Shown here in pieces: positions 7,031 to 15,146 of a stretch of 50,904 bases of DNA. The position numbers and the translations under genes are program-made. Location of the stretch: assembly GCA_938005265.1 (NCBI GenBank), contig CALLOA010000014.1, positions 1 to 50,904 of the forward strand, read 5' to 3'. The notes below the pieces were generated by a model. The model saw only the letters and a list, made by a program, of their open reading frames with translations, searched no databases and was not told the DNA's origin. Source of the stretch: an uncultured Granulosicoccaceae bacterium. GTDB taxonomy: Bacteria; Pseudomonadota; Gammaproteobacteria; Granulosicoccales; Granulosicoccaceae. The stretch's first letter is position 1. Each line of letters opens with the position of its first letter.

Positions 7031-8857
7031 CTATTTCGCAATACGATTTGGTCGATTTGGTCGATTTGGTGACACTGATTTATCATTGGCCGCATCGCCT
7101 GTTCCAACATCAATAGATCGAGATACCTTTTGTACTTCAGCATCTATAGAAATTCCCGAAGCACTGGCATTGGCCTGTTTGGATACAACAAACGAACCTA
7201 TACAAAGATGATCAAGACCTGTCGAGAAAAAGCAGCGAATCGCGTCGCGAGGAGATTCAACTACGGGTTCACCCTGGATGTTAAAACTTGTATTTAACAC
7301 CACGGGAACACCTGTACGATGACCGAGCTCATTGATTAACCGGTAATATTGCGGGTGCGTTTCACTGCGAACCGTTTGCAATCGCGCACTTCCATCAACG
7401 TGAGTAATTGCTGGCATGATAGCCTGTTTATCTTTTCGTACTGGACAAACTTTAAGCATGAACGGGGCTTCCACATCAATATCGAAAAATTCAGCAGCTC
7501 GATCAACCGTGGCCGAGGGTGCAAACGGTCGATAGGCTTCACGGAATTTAACTTCAGAATTGATTTTGTCTTTCATTGATGGATAGGCAGGGTTAGCTAT
7601 GATGCTACGCGAACCAAGGGCACGCGGCCCAATCTCCATTCTTCCCTGAAACCAACCCACTATCGACCCCTGCTCCAATAATTCAGCCGTTTCCCGGGCT
7701 ATATCATCACAGTAACGATAGGGAAGCTTGTATCGTTTTAATTCAGATTCTATTGCTTCGTCGCTATAGCTATTACCAAGATAAGGGTTGTCATGAATTG
7801 CTACTCGAGGCTTTCCCAACTCTATATGTTGTACTACAGCAGCCGCGCCAATTGATGTACCGTTATCACCTGCAGCGGGCATAATGTAGACGTCACGAAA
7901 CGGTGTTTCACGTAAAATTCTTCCATTCATCACACTATTCAGTGCGACTCCACCAGCGATTACCAGGTAATCCGCACCTGTGCGTTTATGAAGAATATTA
8001 GCCAGTTTCAGCCCACATTCTTCCAGAACCTGCTGAAATGCGGCAGCTACATCATGATGTCTGGTTTCAAATTCGGCATCCGGATTACGTGGCTGCCCGA
8101 AGGTGTCATAAAATTTAGGAGCACAGCGCTGATACCCCCAGAACTGGTAACTGAAGTAACTTAGATCGACCTGTAGTTTACCGTTGTCATCAACCTGTAC
8201 TGTTTTACGAGCCTGCTCAATATAAGTATCAGGGTTCCCAAGTGGCGCTAACCCCATTGTTTTGCCTTCATCATAATTGGGCTTGAAGCCGCAAAATTCG
8301 GTGACAGCTTCATACACTGACCCAAGCGAATGGGGAAACATCGACTCATTAAAACACGTTACTTGATCATCCCTACCTTCCCCTATCCAGGAGCAAGCCC
8401 ATTCACCAGAGCCGTCAATAGCCATAATGGCGGCTTTTTTATACGGGCTTACCAGAAAAGACCCCGCAGCATGTGAAACATGATGCTCTACAAAATGAAT
8501 AGGAGGCTGATTTTCTGTGAATGTCTGCTTGTACCAGCTACGAAAACGACGTTGCTTGAAGAAACCGTTAATCAGCTCGTGCTTTATAAAGGGAACAGAT
8601 TTGTGTGGTCTCCTACAAGCATAGAGCGTTTTTGTCAGCCAGCGGTGAGTGGGTTTTATACTCACAGCAATATGATCAATGTCACCAACAGTTATTTCTG
8701 CAAACTCCAGACATTGTTTTATGGCATTTTCGGGAAAGGCGCGAGTATGCTTGTCACGCGAAAAGCGCTCTTCCTCTAACGCTACTACTACTTCGCCATC
8801 AACCATCAGGCAAGCGCTGCTATCATGAAAATAGTAATTTATACCCAGAATTACCAT
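7031..8857 (-). CDS. NodU/CmcH-family O-carbamoyltransferase
   Basis: This 608-residue enzyme matches NodU/TobZ/CmcH carbamoyltransferases, which make carbamoyl-adenylate from carbamoyl phosphate and ATP and transfer the carbamoyl group to a hydroxyl. The YrdC/Kae1-like N-terminal part starts MVILGINYYFHDSSACLM and has the metal-site HFVEHHVSHA (His125, His126, His129). GSGEWAC and the nucleotide-site VIAGGVALNSVMNG follow. The C-terminal domain carries GPRALGSRSIIANP and VLNTSFNIQGEPVVES. The start is an ATG with AGGAAGAG about 9 bases upstream. The last residues, PNRPNRPNR, come from a 9-bp tandem repeat and lie beyond the conserved domain. It is 24 bp downstream of a FemAB/GNAT-like transferase and faces a mini-NRPS operon across the region, so a tailoring role on a small peptide or surface glycan is likely. 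Confidence 0.94.
   Translation of the reverse strand: MVILGINYYFHDSSACLMVDGEVVVALEEERFSRDKHTRAFPENAIKQCLEFAEITVGDIDHIAVSIKPTHRWLTKTLYACRRPHKSVPFIKHELINGFFKQRRFRSWYKQTFTENQPPIHFVEHHVSHAAGSFLVSPYKKAAIMAIDGSGEWACSWIGEGRDDQVTCFNESMFPHSLGSVYEAVTEFCGFKPNYDEGKTMGLAPLGNPDTYIEQARKTVQVDDNGKLQVDLSYFSYQFWGYQRCAPKFYDTFGQPRNPDAEFETRHHDVAAAFQQVLEECGLKLANILHKRTGADYLVIAGGVALNSVMNGRILRETPFRDVYIMPAAGDNGTSIGAAAVVQHIELGKPRVAIHDNPYLGNSYSDEAIESELKRYKLPYRYCDDIARETAELLEQGSIVGWFQGRMEIGPRALGSRSIIANPAYPSMKDKINSEVKFREAYRPFAPSATVDRAAEFFDIDVEAPFMLKVCPVRKDKQAIMPAITHVDGSARLQTVRSETHPQYYRLINELGHRTGVPVVLNTSFNIQGEPVVESPRDAIRCFFSTGLDHLCIGSFVVSKQANASASGISIDAEVQKVSRSIDVGTGDAANDKSVSPNRPNRPNRIAK
7044..7070. repeat. Triple 9-bp tandem repeat in the carbamoyltransferase C-terminus
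   Basis: CGATTTGGT occurs three times in a row (7044-7052, 7053-7061, 7062-7070) and encodes a Pro-Asn-Arg triplet repeat just before the stop codon at 7031. The count could vary between strains by slippage without a frameshift. Confidence 0.9.
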
Positions 8858-8873
8858 AACTAAAACTCTTCCT

Positions 8874-8888
8874 GCCTTTTATTAAGGC
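8874..8888. promoter_or_regulatory. Small hairpin between the transferase stop and the carbamoyltransferase RBS
   Basis: GCCTT (8874-8878) and AAGGC (8884-8888) pair around a 5-nt loop. In the minus-strand mRNA the stem covers the stop codon of the transferase gene and ends just before the AGGAAGAG ribosome binding site of the carbamoyltransferase. On the plus strand it is followed by T6, but no plus-strand gene reads into it. It may tune coupling, or be chance. Confidence 0.25.
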
Positions 8889-10141
8889 TTTTTTCCAGCC
8901 TTGTCTTTAACGACTATACTTGTGATGGTTTTGGTCCCGGGCCACGTACCCGTCAATGAACCTCTTAATCGTTGTCGAAAGCCCAAAAGTGTTTTCTCAC
9001 TCAGAGCCAATACCGATGAGCGGTGCGCAACAACACGAGATACCGGCATAATTCTGGGACTCCAGCGATTTGCCCAAAGCGGGTTTGTTACCAGACTCAA
9101 TTTTTCAAAACCCTGGTCCCTTGCCCTTTGCATTGTTTCTTCCAGCAACAAAGAACCTGGTGAAAAGTACCCGTATTCTTCGTTGTATGCGATTTTCAGT
9201 ATGTTTTGTGTCACATCTGTGGATAAGGCGTACTGCACGGCAATCACTTCATCATCAAGACAAAGATGGTGAATCTCTGGAGTTATACCTTCAAACTGAG
9301 GTTGCAACAGTGTTTCATAGAACCTGACCAGATGCGGGTCAGCGTTAATAGCCGACGCGGTGCCGTTTTTACCTTTCCAGCCCGATGCTTCCACTGTCAT
9401 AAATTTTTCGAAAGCCTGAAGAGCAGCATCTGCTGAATAAAAGCGGGATTCCAACTCTCCTTTTTCTTCAAGCTTACGCCGTAAGCGTTTTAAATTTCGT
9501 TTGAGTTTTCCCGGCGGTGTTGAACTTCCATCTGCGAGATCAAAATAGGCACTTTCACGCGCAGGTGAATGAATCCAGACAGGAAACTCCTGCCTCTGAT
9601 TATCACCACAGTCGGCATTGCCAATTGAGTGTTGCAGCAAAGAATCACCTGGTAAGTTATGAAATACCAATCTCGAACACTCACACTTTTCTATTACGGC
9701 AGCAATGGCAGACTGAATAGTTGAGGATTTCACATCTCTACCGATTAACACGTCTCCTAAAGTCAGATGATCATGCATTGGAGCAAAAAGTGTAAATCTG
9801 GTTTTGACCGTAGATTTTTCCTGTTTCTGCAAAACAAGCATCAGAATCAATTTTCCGGATTCCTGCTCAACAGATTCATGTGATTTCACATCGCACTCCG
9901 CCCCTTTATTCTCATTTGAATAGACCGAACATATAGAAAGCGAACTATCGAATAATCCGTCGACCAGCGCTCTTACCCAATCCGGGTGGAGATAAAAAGG
10001 AAGTTCGCCACAACTTTGGTGCAGCAGGGCCCACTCCTCCAACGCAAAACGGTCAATAGGACGTACCCATACAGAAAGTCCTTCACTCACCGAACCATAC
10101 TGAGACACAGATTCAGGCAAAGTCTGTTCAGACTCGGACAT
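8882..10141 (-). CDS. FemAB/CelD-like GNAT-fold acyltransferase
   Basis: The 419-residue product has a tandem GNAT architecture of the CelD/BioF2/FemAB-related type. Recognisable parts are FYLHPDWVRAL near the N-terminus, the basic LKRNLKRLRRKLEEKGELE helix, ASGWKGKNGTAS, and ILKIAYNEEYGYFSPGSLLL with the acyl-CoA loop region. These enzymes move an amino-acyl or acyl group onto an amine; related proteins occur in exosortase-associated polysaccharide loci. The frame is open upstream to 10342, but that extension is Cys-rich and unlike a protein domain. The ATG at 10141 (MSESEQTLPES) gives a normal start and leaves a 214-bp divergent promoter region towards the formyltransferase. It is the first gene of the likely transferase-carbamoyltransferase-membrane protein-protease operon. 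Confidence 0.85.
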   Translation of the reverse strand: MSESEQTLPESVSQYGSVSEGLSVWVRPIDRFALEEWALLHQSCGELPFYLHPDWVRALVDGLFDSSLSICSVYSNENKGAECDVKSHESVEQESGKLILMLVLQKQEKSTVKTRFTLFAPMHDHLTLGDVLIGRDVKSSTIQSAIAAVIEKCECSRLVFHNLPGDSLLQHSIGNADCGDNQRQEFPVWIHSPARESAYFDLADGSSTPPGKLKRNLKRLRRKLEEKGELESRFYSADAALQAFEKFMTVEASGWKGKNGTASAINADPHLVRFYETLLQPQFEGITPEIHHLCLDDEVIAVQYALSTDVTQNILKIAYNEEYGYFSPGSLLLEETMQRARDQGFEKLSLVTNPLWANRWSPRIMPVSRVVAHRSSVLALSEKTLLGFRQRLRGSLTGTWPGTKTITSIVVKDKAGKKP

Positions 10142-10355
10142 TGATGAAAGTGGATCACTAAACAAGAAATTACAGGTTACTCTGGTAACTCTAACGGTAG
10201 CGGCTATGCACTTAAATTCTTGACACCAGCAAATGATGTGAATGAGAGCACAAAAACTATAAGTTTGTTCACACATTACAAGCCTGCATTTCATCCAGAC
10301 CAGATTAGCGCCGCAACCTCTAATATGTCCGCTAAAAGGCACGGCTTAATACCAA

Positions 10356-11402
10356 GTGACTGCTCAACCCGAAAATTCAAAAGCACCAAGACTGGTCCTT
10401 ATAACCACTGGACTTCGACCGGTGCCTCTTGCATTTGCAGATTTTCCAGGTACACCTGTTGGGGTTATAGTCTGGGATGGTAATCATACTTTCCCGGGAA
10501 GATACAGCGAGCTATTAAGACGGATTCGATGCCTTTTTTCCGGTAAACGCTATGCATCGCTAAAACACCTCTGCGAGAAGAACCAACTACGTTATGCTGA
10601 GTGTGATAAGCGTGACACAATAGCCTTGAAAAACACCCTGAAAAGCTGGAATGCCGAATTGGTAATAACTTCTGGCTGCGCTATCGTGCCGACAGCAGCA
10701 CTATCCAGCGTACGCTTTGGTGGCATAAATTTACATCCATCCAAACTACCTGATTGGCGCGGTGCCAATCCTTTGTTTTGGCAACTGGCATCTGCCCAAA
10801 ACCAATGGGGAGTCACTGTTCACGTTCTTAGTGACCAGATTGACGGCGGTAAAATAATCGCTCAAACCACCGTAAACCGAATTGATGGTCTGTCGCGCCA
10901 ACAAATTACACAAATTCTGGAAGGTGAAGCTGGCGTTGCACTTTTAAAGAAAAGTGTCCAACAGATCGGCGCTGGAACTGCCACGCCTATAACCCAGCCA
11001 TCAACTACCACTCCCTATGCACGTAGGGTGGAGATCAAAGATCTGGCAAATGCAGTGCCTTTGGCCACTCTGGAACCTACTACTGTTTGGAACTTGCTTC
11101 GCTTTTTGGGCCATGTTCCGAATGATTGGCTTGGCATCCAGGGATGGCAGAGCGACATTCACTGGCAGGCATGCAAATTCACCAAAGCCGCCAATTCCTT
11201 GCTATCTAATACCGGCAAAGAAACTGAGGAAAGTGGACAGGATTGGACGCTTGAGCCAGGCAGGCTAACAATTGACCTTGTCCATCGCAATGGCAGAATT
11301 ACCCTGATACCAAAACGACTGACCGGTCTATATTGGCTATACGATAAACTTGGCAGATGCCGTCATTCAAGCAGCCCAACGATTAGTAGAGCTGGTCGCT
11401 AA
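10356..11402 (+). CDS. Formyltransferase (methionyl-tRNA/sugar formyltransferase-like)
   Basis: The 348-residue protein has the N10-formyl-tetrahydrofolate-dependent formyltransferase core. The catalytic triad is visible as Asn125 and His127 in GGINLHPSKLPDWRGANP and Asp163 in SDQIDGGKI. The C-terminal part (about 205-330) is not a clear methionyl-tRNA formyltransferase C-domain, so an amino-sugar or amino-acyl substrate is more likely than initiator tRNA. The start is GTG at 10356; the next methionine would remove the first strand. It is the only plus-strand gene in this neighbourhood and overlaps the convergent hydrolase by 36 bp at its 3' end. Placed between a carbamoyltransferase and a mini-NRPS, it is a plausible tailoring enzyme (N-formylation). 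Confidence 0.88.
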   Translation: MTAQPENSKAPRLVLITTGLRPVPLAFADFPGTPVGVIVWDGNHTFPGRYSELLRRIRCLFSGKRYASLKHLCEKNQLRYAECDKRDTIALKNTLKSWNAELVITSGCAIVPTAALSSVRFGGINLHPSKLPDWRGANPLFWQLASAQNQWGVTVHVLSDQIDGGKIIAQTTVNRIDGLSRQQITQILEGEAGVALLKKSVQQIGAGTATPITQPSTTTPYARRVEIKDLANAVPLATLEPTTVWNLLRFLGHVPNDWLGIQGWQSDIHWQACKFTKAANSLLSNTGKETEESGQDWTLEPGRLTIDLVHRNGRITLIPKRLTGLYWLYDKLGRCRHSSSPTISRAGR

Positions 11403-12308
11403 CACAAAGTTTTTGTCAGACCATTCTGTTATATCTTTTATCAGGGTGCGTCGATGACTGACCAGAAAAAACAAGTGATCGGCCTTAGGGTAATAGGCAA
11501 CTTCAATATGACCTTCGAAATCGAGCGGGCCTGTCATAGCAATGAACTGTGACTTATGGTTGTAGTAGTGAGCGATTCCCCCGGAATATACGAAAAGTGT
11601 TTTGCATCTTCGGGAAATCAGAGTGCTCACGGTAAGGCGAAAGCTCTCCGGGCTCAACAACGAGCGATAACCGTCGTTAGCACTGAAGGCTATTTTGGTC
11701 GCATCCGTAGTCTTGGTCGCATCCATTTCGGCCGAAGCCAATGTCATGGCCAGTTTTCGTTGCTTCAGAAGGTTCCGCCACTTGGAAAGAGAGACCAGCC
11801 GTCGAGGATAATGACGCAGATAATGGTGCCAAAAGTACCTGCCCGCCCTGAAACCTGCACTATCAATTGGAATTACACCAATCACTCTTGAATCCGAAAC
11901 GGCCACTTGAAGAGATTCATCAGCCCCTGAACAAAGTCCGCATAACACAAACTTTTTTGGATTACCGTCTTCAGACAGGTACTCCATCGCTTTACCAATA
12001 TGGCGAATATGGCTCTGGGGCATCAAATCACACGAGCCAGCACCTTGCTCAGACATATCTAAGGCAGCTGAAAATGGCGGTTCACAGCTATTACCAATGC
12101 CAGAATAGTCAAAGCGTAACGAATCATAGCCGGATAACGCCAGATGACGGGCTAAATCAGTGTATAGCCGGTAAGGCCCTACACTGTGTTGATAGCCCGC
12201 ATTTATCAATATAAATACTGGACGGGTGTTACCAGCTTCTCTGGCACCCGAGGCATCAATATGTATACCGTGTAGCCCTTCAGAAAACTGAACTGACTGT
12301 TCTTTCAT
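11367..12308 (-). CDS. Alpha/beta hydrolase, exosortase-A-associated hydrolase 1-like
   Basis: A 313-residue alpha/beta hydrolase with strand-loop RPVFILINAGYQHSVGPYRLY, SLRFDYSGIGNS, the nucleophile elbow VLCGLCSGADES and the C-terminal YYPKADHLFF histidine. The elbow has Cys126 where serine is usual (G-x-C-x-G). As I recall, hydrolase 1 of exosortase-A clusters has a similar GLC motif. The ATG at 12308 overlaps the TGA of the NRPS-like gene as ATGA, so translation is coupled; the frame extends 10 codons further to 12338, but the coupled start is preferred. The role may be thioesterase-like, releasing or editing the product of the PCP carrier. Confidence 0.85.
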   Translation of the reverse strand: MKEQSVQFSEGLHGIHIDASGAREAGNTRPVFILINAGYQHSVGPYRLYTDLARHLALSGYDSLRFDYSGIGNSCEPPFSAALDMSEQGAGSCDLMPQSHIRHIGKAMEYLSEDGNPKKFVLCGLCSGADESLQVAVSDSRVIGVIPIDSAGFRAGRYFWHHYLRHYPRRLVSLSKWRNLLKQRKLAMTLASAEMDATKTTDATKIAFSANDGYRSLLSPESFRLTVSTLISRRCKTLFVYSGGIAHYYNHKSQFIAMTGPLDFEGHIEVAYYPKADHLFFLVSHRRTLIKDITEWSDKNFVLATSSTNRWAA

Positions 12309-15109
12309 GACAACAGTTTCCGAATTTTTTTCAGGCAATCAGGCGCAACAATGCTTGAATCCACAGTACTTATGCTGTGCCAGTCCAAGGAGCTGTCAGA
12401 TCGATGTATCTGCCAGTCTGAGCGTTTTCCTATGATCCCGTGGGTTGATACAGCCGTGTTGCCAACCATGGAAACCTGCTCTGGTCTCGGGAACTTATAC
12501 CCTTGGCTTGCAACGATATGCTGGCTTGTGGCAGCCTTGTATATACCCGTGGCGGAAAAGTACGCACTTGCAAACTCCTGAAGAAAACCAGCAGAGTAAA
12601 TCTGCCCCATGATCTCGTAATTACTTCGGCTTGCAATGCGCCATCGAAATCGATCAAGATCTCTGAGAACTGCATCCGTCAGCCCGGACAATTCCCGGAC
12701 ATGCGCAGCGCCATCAAATACCGGGTCCCAAAGAATCAGATGCCCGACACCAAACGCTGGCTGAACTTTTCCGGCGGATTGTTTTATTAACAAGGCAGCA
12801 CCACGAACAGCAATAATATCTACCTCGGAGTGATTGCTGGTGCTGCATAGGTGCGCTGCAGCATCGTTAACATCTTCAAGCCAGTCTTCAAAAGCAAGCT
12901 CGTCAGTAGACATCGCCGAGTGGCCAGTAGCACTCAAGTCGAAACGCATTACTTCAGCACCAGTCGACGCCAAAGATTCTGCCAGTAAAAATAGTTCTCG
13001 ATGCGCCCGCATCGATTCGTGCGCCAGCGGCGGCACTATCAAAACTGCCCTGCCAGACGGCTGCCCAACGGGTGCGTGAATCTGATAGAAAATCCGGCGA
13101 CTACCCTTGACTAAATAGCCATCTGTTCGAACGATGGCAGTAGACGCCATATTTTCCAGTCCGGCTGATGTACACCTGCCATCCAGCCTTGCAGCTATTT
13201 GAGCCAGGGTGTCAGTGGCCATGCATCGCAAAGGAATATTGACCGCATATTTTTCACGTACAGTTGAAAGAAACTTCATCGCCAGCAGAGAATGACCGCC
13301 AGCTTCGAAAAAGTTACTGTTACGTTCGACGTGAGGTTGCCCCGTGAGATTCGTCCATAACACGGTTATTTCATCTTCCAGTTCGGATAATGACTCGTCT
13401 GGAGACACATAATTGTTTGACGGCTTACCAGGCTCAGAGGAATTCTCTGGAATTTTGTCACTATGACTGGCAATAATTTCAATCGGTGTGAAGAATTGCG
13501 AGCCAGGCGCAGGCAGCGCTTTCCTGTCTAGTTTAGCATTGGGCGTCTTGGGTAATTGCTGCATATGCGCATAGACCCGTGGCGACATGTAGGCAGGTAG
13601 TTTGGTACCCACCAACTCACGCAGCTCTATCAGGAGCTGCGACAAAACCTGACCATCTTCGATCAAGGTTTCCACATAAGCTACCAGATAATCATTCTTT
13701 TCATGGCTATGCAACACAACTGCAGCTGCACTTACAAGGCTATGATTCTCTAGCACTGTTTCAATTTCACCGGGCTCGATGCGAAAACCCCGAAGCTTGA
13801 TCTGATTGTCTATACGGCCATGGCAGACATAATTCCCGTTAGCATCCAGCGATACAAGATCTCCTGTGCAATAGAGTACCGGACAATGCAAATCATCTAT
13901 ATCAAATGGATTTTTAATAAACTGTTTTGCCGTGAGGTTCTCTCGATGATGATAACCATCTGCAACACCAGCACCACCGATCAGTAATTCACCCGGCTCA
14001 TCATTCTCACATAACAGGCTTTCTTCCGGCGTTTCCGTGGATAGCTCTGTGAGCTGGCGCAAATAGAAGCGAGTATTTGCAATAGGTTGACCAATGAATA
14101 TTCGGCCTGCTCGGATGCACTCCTCATTAACCAAACCACAAGAAGACCAAACGGTCGTTTCAGTTGGACCATACATATTCCATAGACATTTGACCCGGCT
14201 CAGCAACCAGCCAGCCAACTCAGTATTAAGTGCCTCACCTCCACAAAGTGCCGTCAAATCACTATGACCAGACCAGTCAGCCGCTTGCAAAAGGCGCCAG
14301 GTTGATGGTGTAGCTTGTGCGTGGGTCACTTCATGGGCTTCTATGTACTCAGCCAAAGCAAAACCGTCAACGGCAACCGAGCCGGGAGCAAGACAAATAG
14401 TGGCACCACTGATAAGCGGCAGAAATAATTCCAACTGAGCTATATCAAAGGCAATCGTTGTCAATGCCAGTACACGATGCTGCGCAGAAACACCGGGACA
14501 CTGTTGCATGGATTGCAGGAAGTTTGTCAGGTTACCGCAAGTGACGCGCACACCTTTTGGCTTACCCGTGGAACCTGATGTGTAAATAATATAAGCAAGA
14601 CGATCAGGCGAATAACCCCGTTGCAGAGTAAAACCAAGTGAAGCAACGGAATCGGCAGTTCTCTCAATCTGCGCCCATTGCTCATCAAGCAATAGCGTAT
14701 TGACATGCGATGGCGCTAATGACTCTGCAAGACCGGAGTTGCTAAGCACCAGAGCTACTCCGGCATCGTCTAGTACAAAGCGAGATCTTTCAACGGGAAA
14801 ATCTGGATCAATAGGTACATAGGCGAAGCCTGCAGCATGTGTGGCCAGAATAGACGCAACCAACATGGGTTGTCGTGGCAAGCAAATACCTACGACGCTA
14901 CCCTGCGGTAATCCCAGACTGCTTAAGTAACTGGCTAGTGTTGCTGCCATCCTTTGCAATTGCCGATAAGATATTTCTTCTTCATCGCTGACAATTGCTA
15001 CTCGATCCGGATCCTGTCCCACCAAGGCATCGAACAATTCCAGATATCCAGCTTGTGAATCAACCGGTAATTGTTTCGAACTGATTGTGTCTGGAATAGA
15101 CTTATGCAT
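12305..15109 (-). CDS. NRPS-like protein: adenylation, peptidyl carrier, hydrolase-like domain
   Basis: Numbered from the ATG at 15109 (934 residues). The adenylation domain spans about 20-540 with YIIYTSGSTGKPKG (173-186), NMYGPTETTVW, YCTGDLV, GRIDNQIKLRGFRIEPGEIE and catalytic Lys526 in PNAKLDRK. The carrier domain is about 575-645, with phosphopantetheine Ser607 in FFEAGGHSLL. The last 280 residues are an alpha/beta hydrolase fold (VLIVPPLAHESMRAHRELF, VMRFDLSATGHS) whose elbow reads AVRGAA, with Arg769 at the nucleophile position. That resembles exosortase-A hydrolase 2 rather than a working thioesterase. Pocket residues by hand alignment to GrsA are D222, I223, L226, Q265, L288, G290, M312, V320, W321, K526, close to the known glycine code. 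There is no condensation domain. A possible upstream start at 15235 is rejected because it overlaps the astacin gene and is Cys-rich. The 3' end is translationally coupled to the hydrolase. Confidence 0.92.
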   Translation of the reverse strand: MHKSIPDTISSKQLPVDSQAGYLELFDALVGQDPDRVAIVSDEEEISYRQLQRMAATLASYLSSLGLPQGSVVGICLPRQPMLVASILATHAAGFAYVPIDPDFPVERSRFVLDDAGVALVLSNSGLAESLAPSHVNTLLLDEQWAQIERTADSVASLGFTLQRGYSPDRLAYIIYTSGSTGKPKGVRVTCGNLTNFLQSMQQCPGVSAQHRVLALTTIAFDIAQLELFLPLISGATICLAPGSVAVDGFALAEYIEAHEVTHAQATPSTWRLLQAADWSGHSDLTALCGGEALNTELAGWLLSRVKCLWNMYGPTETTVWSSCGLVNEECIRAGRIFIGQPIANTRFYLRQLTELSTETPEESLLCENDEPGELLIGGAGVADGYHHRENLTAKQFIKNPFDIDDLHCPVLYCTGDLVSLDANGNYVCHGRIDNQIKLRGFRIEPGEIETVLENHSLVSAAAVVLHSHEKNDYLVAYVETLIEDGQVLSQLLIELRELVGTKLPAYMSPRVYAHMQQLPKTPNAKLDRKALPAPGSQFFTPIEIIASHSDKIPENSSEPGKPSNNYVSPDESLSELEDEITVLWTNLTGQPHVERNSNFFEAGGHSLLAMKFLSTVREKYAVNIPLRCMATDTLAQIAARLDGRCTSAGLENMASTAIVRTDGYLVKGSRRIFYQIHAPVGQPSGRAVLIVPPLAHESMRAHRELFLLAESLASTGAEVMRFDLSATGHSAMSTDELAFEDWLEDVNDAAAHLCSTSNHSEVDIIAVRGAALLIKQSAGKVQPAFGVGHLILWDPVFDGAAHVRELSGLTDAVLRDLDRFRWRIASRSNYEIMGQIYSAGFLQEFASAYFSATGIYKAATSQHIVASQGYKFPRPEQVSMVGNTAVSTHGIIGKRSDWQIHRSDSSLDWHSISTVDSSIVAPDCLKKIRKLLS

Positions 15110-15146
15110 TGGCGGTCTTAGGGAAAGCAATTTTATACTTTCGACT

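Noticed and set aside
10142-10342. N-terminal extension of the FemAB/GNAT-like protein
   Set aside because: The frame is open but the sequence is Cys-rich and unlike a domain; the ATG at 10141 fits the family and leaves room for the divergent promoter.
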